From contig CAMLGR010000221.1 in NCBI GenBank assembly GCA_946479615.1, positions 1-5,342 of the forward strand: a DNA stretch of 5,342 bases, in the 5' to 3' direction. Shown piece by piece: positions 1 through 5,069 of the stretch. The translations under genes and the position numbers were made by a program. How positions within the stretch are numbered: position 1 is the first letter of the stretch; the number at the start of each line of letters is the position of its first letter. The notes under the pieces are model-generated. The model searched no databases and was not told the DNA's origin. It was given only the letters and a program-made list of their open reading frames with translations. Source of the stretch: an uncultured Bacteroidota bacterium. GTDB taxonomy: Bacteria > Bacteroidota > Bacteroidia > Chitinophagales > Chitinophagaceae.

Positions 1-1441
1 GCGCATCACGGCTTTGTTGCATCGCTTCCTGATAATGCGCGGTGCGGTATTCGATCTCGGCGATATTGAGCAACTGGTAAAAAGCCTGCAGACCTTTATC
101 CTGTTTGACTTTCACCAGGTAATCATACACTTTGCCGGCATTGGCTTTTGCTTCAGCATAATGGCCGTTGTCTGCATAGAAAAGAGAAGCATGACGCAGA
201 AAATCCATGTATATATTGTCATAATCGCCCTGGTAACTTTCTTCATACAACGACTGGCTCCTGCTATAATAAAAAGCGGCGCTGTCATCCAGTTGTTTAT
301 TCTCAAAAGCAACCGCCTTCGCATAATTGCCATCGGCCTGCCAGAAAAGATAGTCACCTTTTGATTTTTCCAGTTTTGCCAAACCACTGTTCAGGTAATC
401 CAGCGCACGGTCATATTCATTCACCGCGTTATAATATTGGCCCAATAAGATCTCTGAAATAAATATATCAGGATCGGTTGCATCGAGCTTTTGTTTTTTC
501 TGCTGATACGAATACAATAGCAATTCCCCGTTCTTTCCATAATCGCCGATCTCCTGGTATACACCGGCGAGGTTGTCGATGGCCTGGAACAAACCCGATA
601 ACGCATCTTTCTTTTTCGGATGTGGTTGCGGGCTGGCAAGGAACTGTTGAAAGTATTGTATCGTTTTCTGCATCGCTGCCATGGCATCCGATGTTTTGCC
701 ATTGGCGCTGTAAAGTGCAGCCAGGTTATTATTTATGTTGGCACTGCGATAGTATTTATTCAGATCATTGTCCGGCATGGAAGCCAGCACGGCAAGCGCC
801 TGGTTGAAATACAAACCGGCACTGTCATACTTTGAATTGTACCACATCATTGAGCCCATGCCATTACACGACATATAAAGATCCTCCGGCAATACATCAG
901 CAGATGCTTTTCGCAGGGCATACGCTTTGCGTTGATGATAGGCGGCACCGGTAACATCGCCTAACCGTTGCAGGCATACTCCCAGGTTATATTCAGAACG
1001 TGCCACCTGTAATGAATCGCGTCCTGGTGCAAGCAATGAATAAGTCAGGGCCTGCTGGCTGGCCTTGTATGCCTGTACATCTTCCGATATATCCTGGAAA
1101 AACTGGGTGGCTCCCCGGCACACATCTATCAGGTTGGCGGCAGGGACCGCATTAGTTTTCAGATGATCGATAAAAGCAAATACAGCGATCGCTGCTTTCT
1201 CATTACCGCCACGATGCTGTTCTATTTGTCCGGTCAATGAAACATAATAAGCAAGGGTATCGAAATTTTTATGTTCGATAAAATACTGTACCTCTTTATT
1301 CAACAGGTCGGTAGCCATGACGTCATTACCCGCTGCTATCGCCTGTGCAAGTGGTGACAGGTCCTTTTGCTGATCGCGGCTGACCAGCGGGCAAAACATA
1401 ACCAACCCGATTACCAGGATGATGCTGATTTTATTCAACAT
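1..1441 (-). CDS. Exported tetratricopeptide-repeat protein, C-terminus missing (possible CHAT-domain protein)
   Basis: The frame is open from the ATG at 1441 to the left edge, giving 480 residues with no stop, so the 3' end is outside the window. The first 21 residues (MLNK, then a hydrophobic run ending CPLVS) look like a signal peptide. Cys17 is preceded by Met-Phe, so it is not a good lipobox. From about residue 147 at least eight TPR-like helical pairs follow, near 147-180, 188-221, 232-266, 284-318, 327-360, 364-401, 410-444 and 451-480. They have the usual small/aromatic spacing (e.g. YNLGVCLQRLGD, NLAALYSANGK, NLAGVYQEIGDY). The start lies 9 bp after the upstream anti-sigma stop, so it is the last visible operon gene. 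There is no Shine-Dalgarno sequence, as is usual in Bacteroidota. TPRs bind other proteins, and export plus position suggest a partner of the membrane TPR protein. In related sigma/anti-sigma loci such a gene often ends in a CHAT peptidase-like domain. A TPR-kinase or TPR-LuxR ending is the main alternative. Confidence 0.9.
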   Translation of the reverse strand, partial: MLNKISIILVIGLVMFCPLVSRDQQKDLSPLAQAIAAGNDVMATDLLNKEVQYFIEHKNFDTLAYYVSLTGQIEQHRGGNEKAAIAVFAFIDHLKTNAVPAANLIDVCRGATQFFQDISEDVQAYKASQQALTYSLLAPGRDSLQVARSEYNLGVCLQRLGDVTGAAYHQRKAYALRKASADVLPEDLYMSCNGMGSMMWYNSKYDSAGLYFNQALAVLASMPDNDLNKYYRSANINNNLAALYSANGKTSDAMAAMQKTIQYFQQFLASPQPHPKKKDALSGLFQAIDNLAGVYQEIGDYGKNGELLLYSYQQKKQKLDATDPDIFISEILLGQYYNAVNEYDRALDYLNSGLAKLEKSKGDYLFWQADGNYAKAVAFENKQLDDSAAFYYSRSQSLYEESYQGDYDNIYMDFLRHASLFYADNGHYAEAKANAGKVYDYLVKVKQDKGLQAFYQLLNIAEIEYRTAHYQEAMQQSRDA

Positions 1442-1450
1442 GATTATTTT

Positions 1451-2173
1451 TTATTTAATGGAGGTTAGCAGTGCATTACTTTCAGGGTGGTCGGATGCTG
1501 CGATATATTTCCTGGCTTCTTCAAGGGATTTCTCTTTCAGTAAAATAAGTCCGTAATACCAGCAGGCATCTTTATAAAATGCACCACCGGGTTGGTTCAA
1601 TGTTTTTTGCAGGTAGGTTTTTGCCTGTTGCTTTTCACCGGCGGCTAAATACGACATGCTTAAGAAATACGAAAGCGTATCATTGCCTGGTCTTTTTTCT
1701 TCGAGCGGGGTCCAGGCGTTGATGGCCTGTTGATAATTCCCGTCTTTATAATCCACCATTCCTTTTTCAAATGTATAATCATTGCTGATCCCCATAGCGG
1801 TCATCAGGCCGGGATCGGGACTATAATATTTACTGTATAATGTATCATAGCGTGATTCTTTCAGTAAAAAGAACCAGCCTGATAATCCGGCAAGTACGAT
1901 CACGGAAGCAGCAGCAATCCATTTGCGGGAAAAAGAAATAATGCGCCCTGTTGTTTTTGATGTATGTGTATGGTATTCCTGCAATTGATTTCTTACCTCG
2001 GCCTGCCGGATGCCTAAACGCAGCAGTTCTGCTTCTTTCAGCTTATCGCGCAACGATTCATTTGTCTTCAGCTGCTCATCGAAAGCCTGCTGTTCGGCAG
2101 GAGATAATTCTCCATCCAGGAACTGCTGAATGCGTTCCCATTCTTCCGGCGATATGTTGTAATCCTGTTTCAT
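1451..2173 (-). CDS. Membrane anti-sigma-like protein with periplasmic TPR domain
   Basis: This 240-residue protein has three parts. Residues 1-66 are charged and helical, with the signature FLDGELSPAEQQAFDEQL at 18-35. This is the kind of head found in Bacteroidota anti-sigma factors; no zinc-binding His/Cys set is present. Residues 85-104 (WIAAASVIVLAGLSGWFFLL), after Arg83-Lys84, form a single transmembrane helix, placing the head in the cytoplasm. Residues 131-233 carry about three TPR-like units (131-163, 166-196, 200-233; e.g. KGMVDYKDGNYQQAINAW and SYLAAGEKQQAKTYLQKTL). The gene starts 6 bp after the sigma stop, and its own stop is 9 bp before the exported TPR gene. The inferred role is to sequester the adjacent ECF sigma factor and release it when the periplasmic TPR part senses a partner. 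The head-TM-sensor layout is seen; anti-sigma activity rests on family resemblance and neighbours. A TPR adaptor without anti-sigma activity is possible. Confidence 0.82.
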   Translation of the reverse strand: MKQDYNISPEEWERIQQFLDGELSPAEQQAFDEQLKTNESLRDKLKEAELLRLGIRQAEVRNQLQEYHTHTSKTTGRIISFSRKWIAAASVIVLAGLSGWFFLLKESRYDTLYSKYYSPDPGLMTAMGISNDYTFEKGMVDYKDGNYQQAINAWTPLEEKRPGNDTLSYFLSMSYLAAGEKQQAKTYLQKTLNQPGGAFYKDACWYYGLILLKEKSLEEARKYIAASDHPESNALLTSIK

Positions 2174-2179
2174 AGGTTG

Positions 2180-2719
2180 CTATTTTTTGATCACCAGGTT
2201 ACGGAGTTTTTCGAGGCAACGGTATTTATTGTTTTTGGCCGTTGCTTCTGTCCATGAAAAGACAGTGGCAATTTCTTTGAGCCGTTGTTTCTCAAAATAA
2301 AACCGCCGCAGCAATTCGTGACAGGGTTCGCCCAACTCTTTATACTGTTTTTCCACCCGGTCAATATAGTCAAGTTCATCGGGTGGAAGACTTTCTTCTA
2401 CGGGTGCTATTTTTTCCATATCATCCACTGCTACCGTGGTTTTAAATTTTACGGAACGAAGATGGTCCAGCCATTTATTTTTTGCAATGCGGAAAATATA
2501 GCCCGAAAGGGCGGTCTCGCTTTCAGGTTCAAATTTATCCATTACGATATTCCGCCACGCAGCGATAAATGCTTCCTGGAATACATCCTTTGCATCTTCG
2601 GAATTTCCATTGTTCTGCAATACGAAGGTTTCCACCTTCGGGTAATTCAACGTATACACGTATTGCATGACATCGGGTTGATTCTCCCTGATTCCAACGA
2701 TTTGCCTTCTTACATTCAT
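2180..2719 (-). CDS. ECF-type RNA polymerase sigma-70 factor
   Basis: This 179-residue protein has the two ECF domains. Region 2 includes EDAKDVFQEAFIAAW (residues 41-55) and the promoter-melting/-10 recognition helix YIFRIAKNKWLDHLR (74-88). An acidic linker follows. Region 4 (about 133-175) has the helix-turn-helix KEIATVFSWTEATAKNNKYRCLEKLR, which would contact the -35 element. The length is normal for ECF factors, and no extra C-terminal domain is present. I chose the ATG at 2719. A GTG at 2728 adds three residues (MQL) and is the only alternative before an in-frame stop at 2744-2746. The gene ends in TAG 6 bp before the anti-sigma start, the usual order for an ECF sigma and its regulator. 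It should direct RNA polymerase to promoters of this operon and of unlinked or adjacent targets. The regulon cannot be read from the sequence. The tandem lipoprotein genes on the other side of the control region are candidates only by position. Confidence 0.95.
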   Translation of the reverse strand: MNVRRQIVGIRENQPDVMQYVYTLNYPKVETFVLQNNGNSEDAKDVFQEAFIAAWRNIVMDKFEPESETALSGYIFRIAKNKWLDHLRSVKFKTTVAVDDMEKIAPVEESLPPDELDYIDRVEKQYKELGEPCHELLRRFYFEKQRLKEIATVFSWTEATAKNNKYRCLEKLRNLVIKK

Positions 2720-2740
2720 CAGTTGCACTCTGTTTTCAGC

Positions 2741-2754
2741 GGTTCATGTGAACC
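2741..2754. promoter_or_regulatory. GGTTCA-TG-TGAACC dyad upstream of the sigma gene
   Basis: Perfect 6-bp inverted arms are separated by two bases, 21 bp upstream of the sigma ATG at 2719. Looser flanking symmetry adds TTTT to the left and AAAA to the right. A weak match to the Bacteroidota -7 element (TATTTTTA on the minus strand, 2758-2765; consensus TAnnTTTG) sits just upstream, but no convincing -33 element lies at the expected distance. The dyad would therefore overlap the transcription start or early leader of the sigma operon, a plausible operator position. One more GGTTCA half-site is at 2872-2877. Binding is inferred only from symmetry and position. Confidence 0.35.
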
Positions 2755-2824
2755 TGCTAAAAATACACGCAAAAAATGAAAAAAAACAGCCTGTTGGTAA
2801 TACATCGCTACAGGGGCTAAAAGG

Positions 2825-2846
2825 TCATCAGGATATATCCGGATGA
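2825..2846. promoter_or_regulatory. 22-bp palindrome in the divergent intergenic region
   Basis: The sequence reads the same on both strands over 22 bp except for one mismatched pair (A2830 against G2841), with no spacer. The core GGATATATCC (2831-2840) is perfectly palindromic, flanked by TCATC and GATGA arms. A zero-spacer dyad of this length is typical of a homodimeric regulator site and unlikely as an RNA hairpin because there is no room for a loop. It lies 106 bp from the sigma ATG and 130 bp from the first lipoprotein ATG, so it could act on either promoter. No regulator gene for it is visible in the window. Confidence 0.4.
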
Positions 2847-2872
2847 GGCAGGTAAAGCAGGGTAGACCCGGG

Positions 2873-2890
2873 GTTCAAAAAAATATCATC
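2873..2890 (+). repeat. GTTC-A-tract-ATAT-CATC motif, copy 1
   Basis: An 18-bp string, GTTC then seven A then TATCATC, matches 14 of 18 positions of the one at 3756-3773. Here it lies 85 bp before the lipoprotein ATG. The overlapping GGTTCA (2872-2877) equals the half-site of the dyad at 2741-2754. It may be a shared promoter or operator element or a relic of the tandem duplication. The A-tract makes chance similarity easy. Confidence 0.3.
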
Positions 2891-2928
2891 GGGAACTGAT
2901 GACTTTTCCTGCCTTGCCCGATGCAAGG
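2887..2928 (+). promoter_or_regulatory. Two overlapping, mutually exclusive hairpins ahead of the first lipoprotein
   Basis: CATCGGG (2887-2893) is complementary to CCCGATG (2917-2923). CCTTGC (2912-2917) is complementary to GCAAGG (2923-2928) with a 5-base loop. The pairings share bases 2917 and 2923, and the loop of the second is one arm of the first, so they cannot form together. They end 47 bp before the ATG at 2976. If transcription starts upstream of 2887 they would be in the leader RNA. No poly-T tract follows, so this is not a classic attenuator, and short complements of this size can arise by chance. Confidence 0.25.
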
Positions 2929-2975
2929 ACATACCGTCTGCTGCTATCAGTGGCATCCACACTAAAAAGAGCATC

Positions 2976-3698
2976 ATGAAAATCATTGACAATATAAGTA
3001 AACCTTTTCCATTAAAAAGCCGCCATTATATAGTCGCCGGCAGTTTCATATTGGTCCTCTTCGTTATGGCATCCTGCAAAAAATCCGGGAACGAGGAAGA
3101 AAAACCAGTATTTGGCACCTGTAAAGGGGTAGCAGCAAAGGGGCACCTGTCTTATTCAAGCGCTACGAATATATATAATTATACAACCAGCGGGGGAGGG
3201 CATATTGAAATAAAACCTGGACTTTCCATCGTCATTTCTCATGACAATTATCCTGGCTTCACTATTGAATTATGGGGGGCTGTTGGAACTGGTACCCCGG
3301 CTTCTTATTACCACGAAAATGTAAATGGCACACATATAAAGGACAGGTTAGGTATGCGCCGCACGATTATTTTTCCTGATGGCGCCAGGATCACTTTTTA
3401 TACAAATGAATTGAACGGACCTGTTCTTTCCGTTACTATTTATGATGGAGAGGAAGTGCATCATATCAATCCCACCTGCAATACTATTGAATATAGTACC
3501 GCGCATTCCAATTATGCTGGTGAACTGGATGAAGAAGAGCCTGATGGTGAAGCCGGCACATTTGAGTTTACCAGCACCGGGTTATTGTTTGTAGATATTT
3601 ATACAGAAAATACGGCGGGTGTCAAGGTAATGAACCGTGTACCGCTTGCCGAGATAAACCGTTCCAATCCCGGTCAGGTCAATGATTTATTTCCCTGA
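2976..3698 (+). CDS. Lipoprotein of unknown family, tandem copy 1
   Basis: This 240-residue protein begins with a signal peptide (positively charged 1-17, hydrophobic 18-30) and a lipobox Met31-Ala-Ser-Cys34. The next residues, KKSGNEEEKP, are Lys/Glu-rich, like the export signals that send Bacteroidota lipoproteins to the cell surface, so a surface location is plausible. The mature part looks beta-rich. Its most conserved block is about 129-166 (RRTIIFPDGA, SVTIYDGEEVHHINP). Cys49 and Cys168, both kept in copy 2, could form a disulfide. An acidic loop ELDEEEPDGEAG (183-194) might bind a metal. I recognise no catalytic motif and no named family. The start is supported because copy 2 begins the same way (MKI, then Ser-Lys at 8-9). 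Copy 2 follows after 75 bp with no clear terminator between, so the pair is probably co-transcribed. The divergent sigma operon makes them possible ECF targets, but this is speculative. Confidence 0.9.
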   Translation: MKIIDNISKPFPLKSRHYIVAGSFILVLFVMASCKKSGNEEEKPVFGTCKGVAAKGHLSYSSATNIYNYTTSGGGHIEIKPGLSIVISHDNYPGFTIELWGAVGTGTPASYYHENVNGTHIKDRLGMRRTIIFPDGARITFYTNELNGPVLSVTIYDGEEVHHINPTCNTIEYSTAHSNYAGELDEEEPDGEAGTFEFTSTGLLFVDIYTENTAGVKVMNRVPLAEINRSNPGQVNDLFP

Positions 3699-3755
3699 TC
3701 AATTCCTGTCCGAAAAATTTCATTACCATATAATTTTCCTGACTGCCACACCTCT

Positions 3756-3773
3756 GTTCAAAAAATATACATC
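3756..3773 (+). repeat. GTTC-A-tract-ATAC-ATC motif, copy 2
   Basis: This is the second copy of the motif at 2873-2890, here abutting the ATG of the second lipoprotein gene. An A-rich stretch just before the start codon fits the A-rich initiation regions of Bacteroidota, so it may work in translation here. The different spacing to the two start codons (0 against 85 bp) argues against one fixed promoter role. Confidence 0.3.
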
Positions 3774-4496
3774 ATGAAAATTGTTGACTTCACCAGTAAA
3801 CGATATACAGTAAAAAGCAGGCGTTATATAACAGTAGCCGGTTTATTATTCGCCCTGGTTGCTATTGCTTCCTGTAAAAAAAGCAAGGAGGAGGAAGAAA
3901 AACCTGTGTTTGGTACCTGCAAGACTGTTGCGGCAACAAGTCACCTGAGTTATTCAAGCGCCACAAATGTATATACCTATACCACCCATGGAGGAGGACA
4001 TATAAAAATACAACCAGAAATAAGCATTACGATTACCCACGATGAGTACCCGGGTTTCAGTATCGATTTATGGGGAAGTGTTGCTGCCGCTACCCCGGCT
4101 TCTTATTACCATGAAAATCTCAATGGCAAGCATGTCAAGGACCGGGTAGATGTACGTCGCACGATTATTTTTCCTGATGGCGCCAAAATCACTTTTTATA
4201 CCAATGAATTAAAAGGACCTGTCATTTCTGTTACTATTTATGATGGTGAAGAAGTGCACCATATCAATCCTTCCTGCAATAAGATCGAGTATAGTACCAC
4301 GCATTCATCTTTTGCCAATGAACTCGATGAAGAAGAACCGGATGGTGAAGCAGGCGCATTTGAATTTACATCTACCGGTCTGCTGTTTGTAAATCTTTAT
4401 GGAGAATATACACCCGGGGTAAAAGTGATGAACCGCGTATTGATCGGTGAGCTTTTCCGGGCAAATCCTACGAAGGTCAATGATTATTGGCCCTGA
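3774..4496 (+). CDS. Lipoprotein of unknown family, tandem copy 2
   Basis: This protein has the same length (240) as its neighbour and aligns without gaps: 169 of 240 residues are identical, 154 of 206 after the lipidated cysteine, but only 15 of 34 in the signal peptide. The lipobox is Ile31-Ala-Ser-Cys34, followed by KKSKEEEEKP, an even more acidic surface-export-like tail. Cys49, Cys168 and the acidic loop (183-194) are retained. Main differences lie at 71-130 and in the last 20 residues (RVLIGELFRANPTKVNDYWP against RVPLAEINRSNPGQVNDLFP). In codons 129-169 I count about eight silent against four replacement changes, so the copies look maintained by selection and neither is decayed. A 28-bp stretch (4158-4185) is identical to 3360-3387. 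The ATG directly follows a GTTC-A6-TATACATC motif that also occurs ahead of copy 1. Function is unknown. Confidence 0.9.
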   Translation: MKIVDFTSKRYTVKSRRYITVAGLLFALVAIASCKKSKEEEEKPVFGTCKTVAATSHLSYSSATNVYTYTTHGGGHIKIQPEISITITHDEYPGFSIDLWGSVAAATPASYYHENLNGKHVKDRVDVRRTIIFPDGAKITFYTNELKGPVISVTIYDGEEVHHINPSCNKIEYSTTHSSFANELDEEEPDGEAGAFEFTSTGLLFVNLYGEYTPGVKVMNRVLIGELFRANPTKVNDYWP

Positions 4497-4511
4497 TCTT
4501 TTTAGTGTTCA

Positions 4512-4652
4512 ATGAAAGTTCCGTTCCGCAAAGTAGTGTGGAATAGCGTTAGCCCGTCCGTGCCGCAAGAGCTTCGAAGAAATTCGGGGCTTTCTTGTTT
4601 TGAGAAATTCTTCAAAGAGGAAGGAGCTCCAAAAAAAGGAAGTCTTTTATGA
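4512..4652 (+). CDS. Possible 46-residue ORF of doubtful status
   Basis: An ATG at 4512 opens 46 codons ending in TGA (4650-4652), 15 bp after the second lipoprotein stop. The product is basic (MKVPFRKVVWNSVSPSVPQE, then LRRNSGLSCFEKFFKEEGAP and KKGSLL), with no signal peptide or membrane segment. Position alone would allow a small third gene of the lipoprotein operon. Against this, I recognise no family and the DNA contains imperfect complementary stretches (GAAGAA near 4576 and TTCTTC near 4610). The surroundings are degenerate repeats and a broken gene. It could equally be a dispersed intergenic repeat that happens to be open in this frame. Confidence 0.22.
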   Translation: MKVPFRKVVWNSVSPSVPQELRRNSGLSCFEKFFKEEGAPKKGSLL

Positions 4653-4664
4653 AGAAAGAATCAG

Positions 4665-4702
4665 CCCACAGGGGACCGCAGAGAAAAGGAGGAACGCAGA
4701 GA
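4665..4702. repeat. Degenerate short direct repeats (CCACAGGGGA / CGCAGAGA / CGCAGAGA)
   Basis: CGCAGAGA occurs at 4677-4684 and again at 4695-4702, 18 bp apart. A looser relative, CCCACAGGGGA, is at 4665-4675. The units sit in non-coding sequence between the lipoprotein genes and the broken RibD_C gene. From memory, similar CGCAGAG/CACAGAG tandem strings occur in intergenic DNA of many bacteria without a known role; I cannot confirm that here. No CRISPR-like regular spacing is present. Confidence 0.4.
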
Positions 4703-4716
4703 TAATTGTTATCTCT
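4698..4716. terminator. AT-rich hairpin, possible weak bidirectional terminator
   Basis: AGAGATAA (4698-4705) and TTATCTCT (4709-4716) are perfect 8-bp complements with a TTG loop, followed by TT on the plus strand. It lies between the plus-strand lipoprotein genes and the minus-strand RibD_C fragment, where a convergent terminator is expected, and its right arm contains the stop codon of that fragment. The stem has only two G-C pairs and no long T run, so terminator strength would be low. Confidence 0.35.
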
Positions 4717-4981
4717 TTATTGAATAGTGAAGGGCTGTAACACCGCAGGAGAATGTCTTCGTCAATAGTGGGTTTAAGTTTGTTTTGCTTTTAATTCTTG
4801 CAAATACAGGAATACCTTCTCCCAGGAGAACCGGGTTGACAAATAACCAGTACTCATCGATCAGGTTATATTCCATTAAAGAATGAACAGCCGAAGGACT
4901 GCCAAAGATCAGGATGGAAATGCCACGAATACAAACAGGCTTCCTTATAAGGCGTCGCTCTTTATAAAAAAGGAAAGGCAA
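4709..4981 (-). pseudogene. RibD_C / dihydrofolate-reductase-like protein, 3' fragment only
   Basis: About 70 C-terminal residues are clearly of the RibD C-terminal-domain family (small stand-alone DHFR-like reductases). The signature ILIFGSPSAVHSLMEYNLIDEYW is followed by LFVNPVLLGEGIPVF and a closing beta strand GVTALHYS. Intact members are about 180-200 residues, so roughly the first 105-110, including most of the nucleotide-binding part, are missing. The frame opens only two codons after a TAA (4988-4990). The first candidate start is TTG at 4981, and the first 20 residues (PFLFYKERRLIRKPVCIRG) match the family poorly, with hints of decay such as ERRLIRKP where a helix is expected. No plausible N-terminal half is seen in the 90 bp before the GH127 stop. 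I read it as a relic left by deletion or rearrangement and probably not expressed. Confidence 0.75.
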
Positions 4982-5008
4982 ATTATTTTATATAACTGAA
5001 TGGCAAAT

Positions 5009-5023
5009 CTGCATTATATGCAG
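5009..5023. other. CTGCAT-TAT-ATGCAG small inverted repeat downstream of the GH127 gene
   Basis: Perfect 6-bp arms with a 3-base loop lie 47 bp after the GH127 stop on the minus strand. The position fits a 3'-end structure for that transcript, but the stem is short and no T run follows, so a terminator role is only weakly supported. Confidence 0.25.
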
Positions 5024-5069
5024 GATGGTGCCGTTGGTTCCGGTTTACAAGATAAATGTTCCTGTTTTA

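Noticed and set aside
14..835. Several plus- and minus-strand frames of 70-116 codons inside the exported TPR gene
   Set aside because: All overlap the 480-codon TPR frame, which has continuous repeat structure and a signal peptide. They are out-of-frame shadows.
1389..1393. Cys17 of the exported TPR protein as a lipidation site
   Set aside because: The residues before it are Val-Met-Phe, and a lipobox needs Gly/Ala/Ser directly before Cys.
2720..2728. GTG at 2728 as the sigma start
   Set aside because: Possible, but the in-frame ATG three codons later is the stronger start and keeps all of region 2.
2758..2765. TATTTTTA (minus strand) as the -7 element of the sigma operon promoter
   Set aside because: It matches TAnnTTTG except at the last base, but no TTG/TTTG -33 element is found about 19-21 bp upstream, so I did not list it as a promoter.
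2285..2779. A 164-codon plus-strand open frame opposite the sigma gene
   Set aside because: It lies fully antisense to the well-supported ECF sigma gene, has no recognisable domain, and its product reads like reverse translation of the sigma codons.
4576..4616. GAAGAA/TTCTTC pairing as a terminator behind the lipoprotein genes
   Set aside because: The stem is imperfect with a loop of more than 20 bases and no T tract follows.
4665..4702. Short CRISPR array
   Set aside because: Units are 8-11 bp, degenerate and too close, with no spacer-length intervals and no cas genes.
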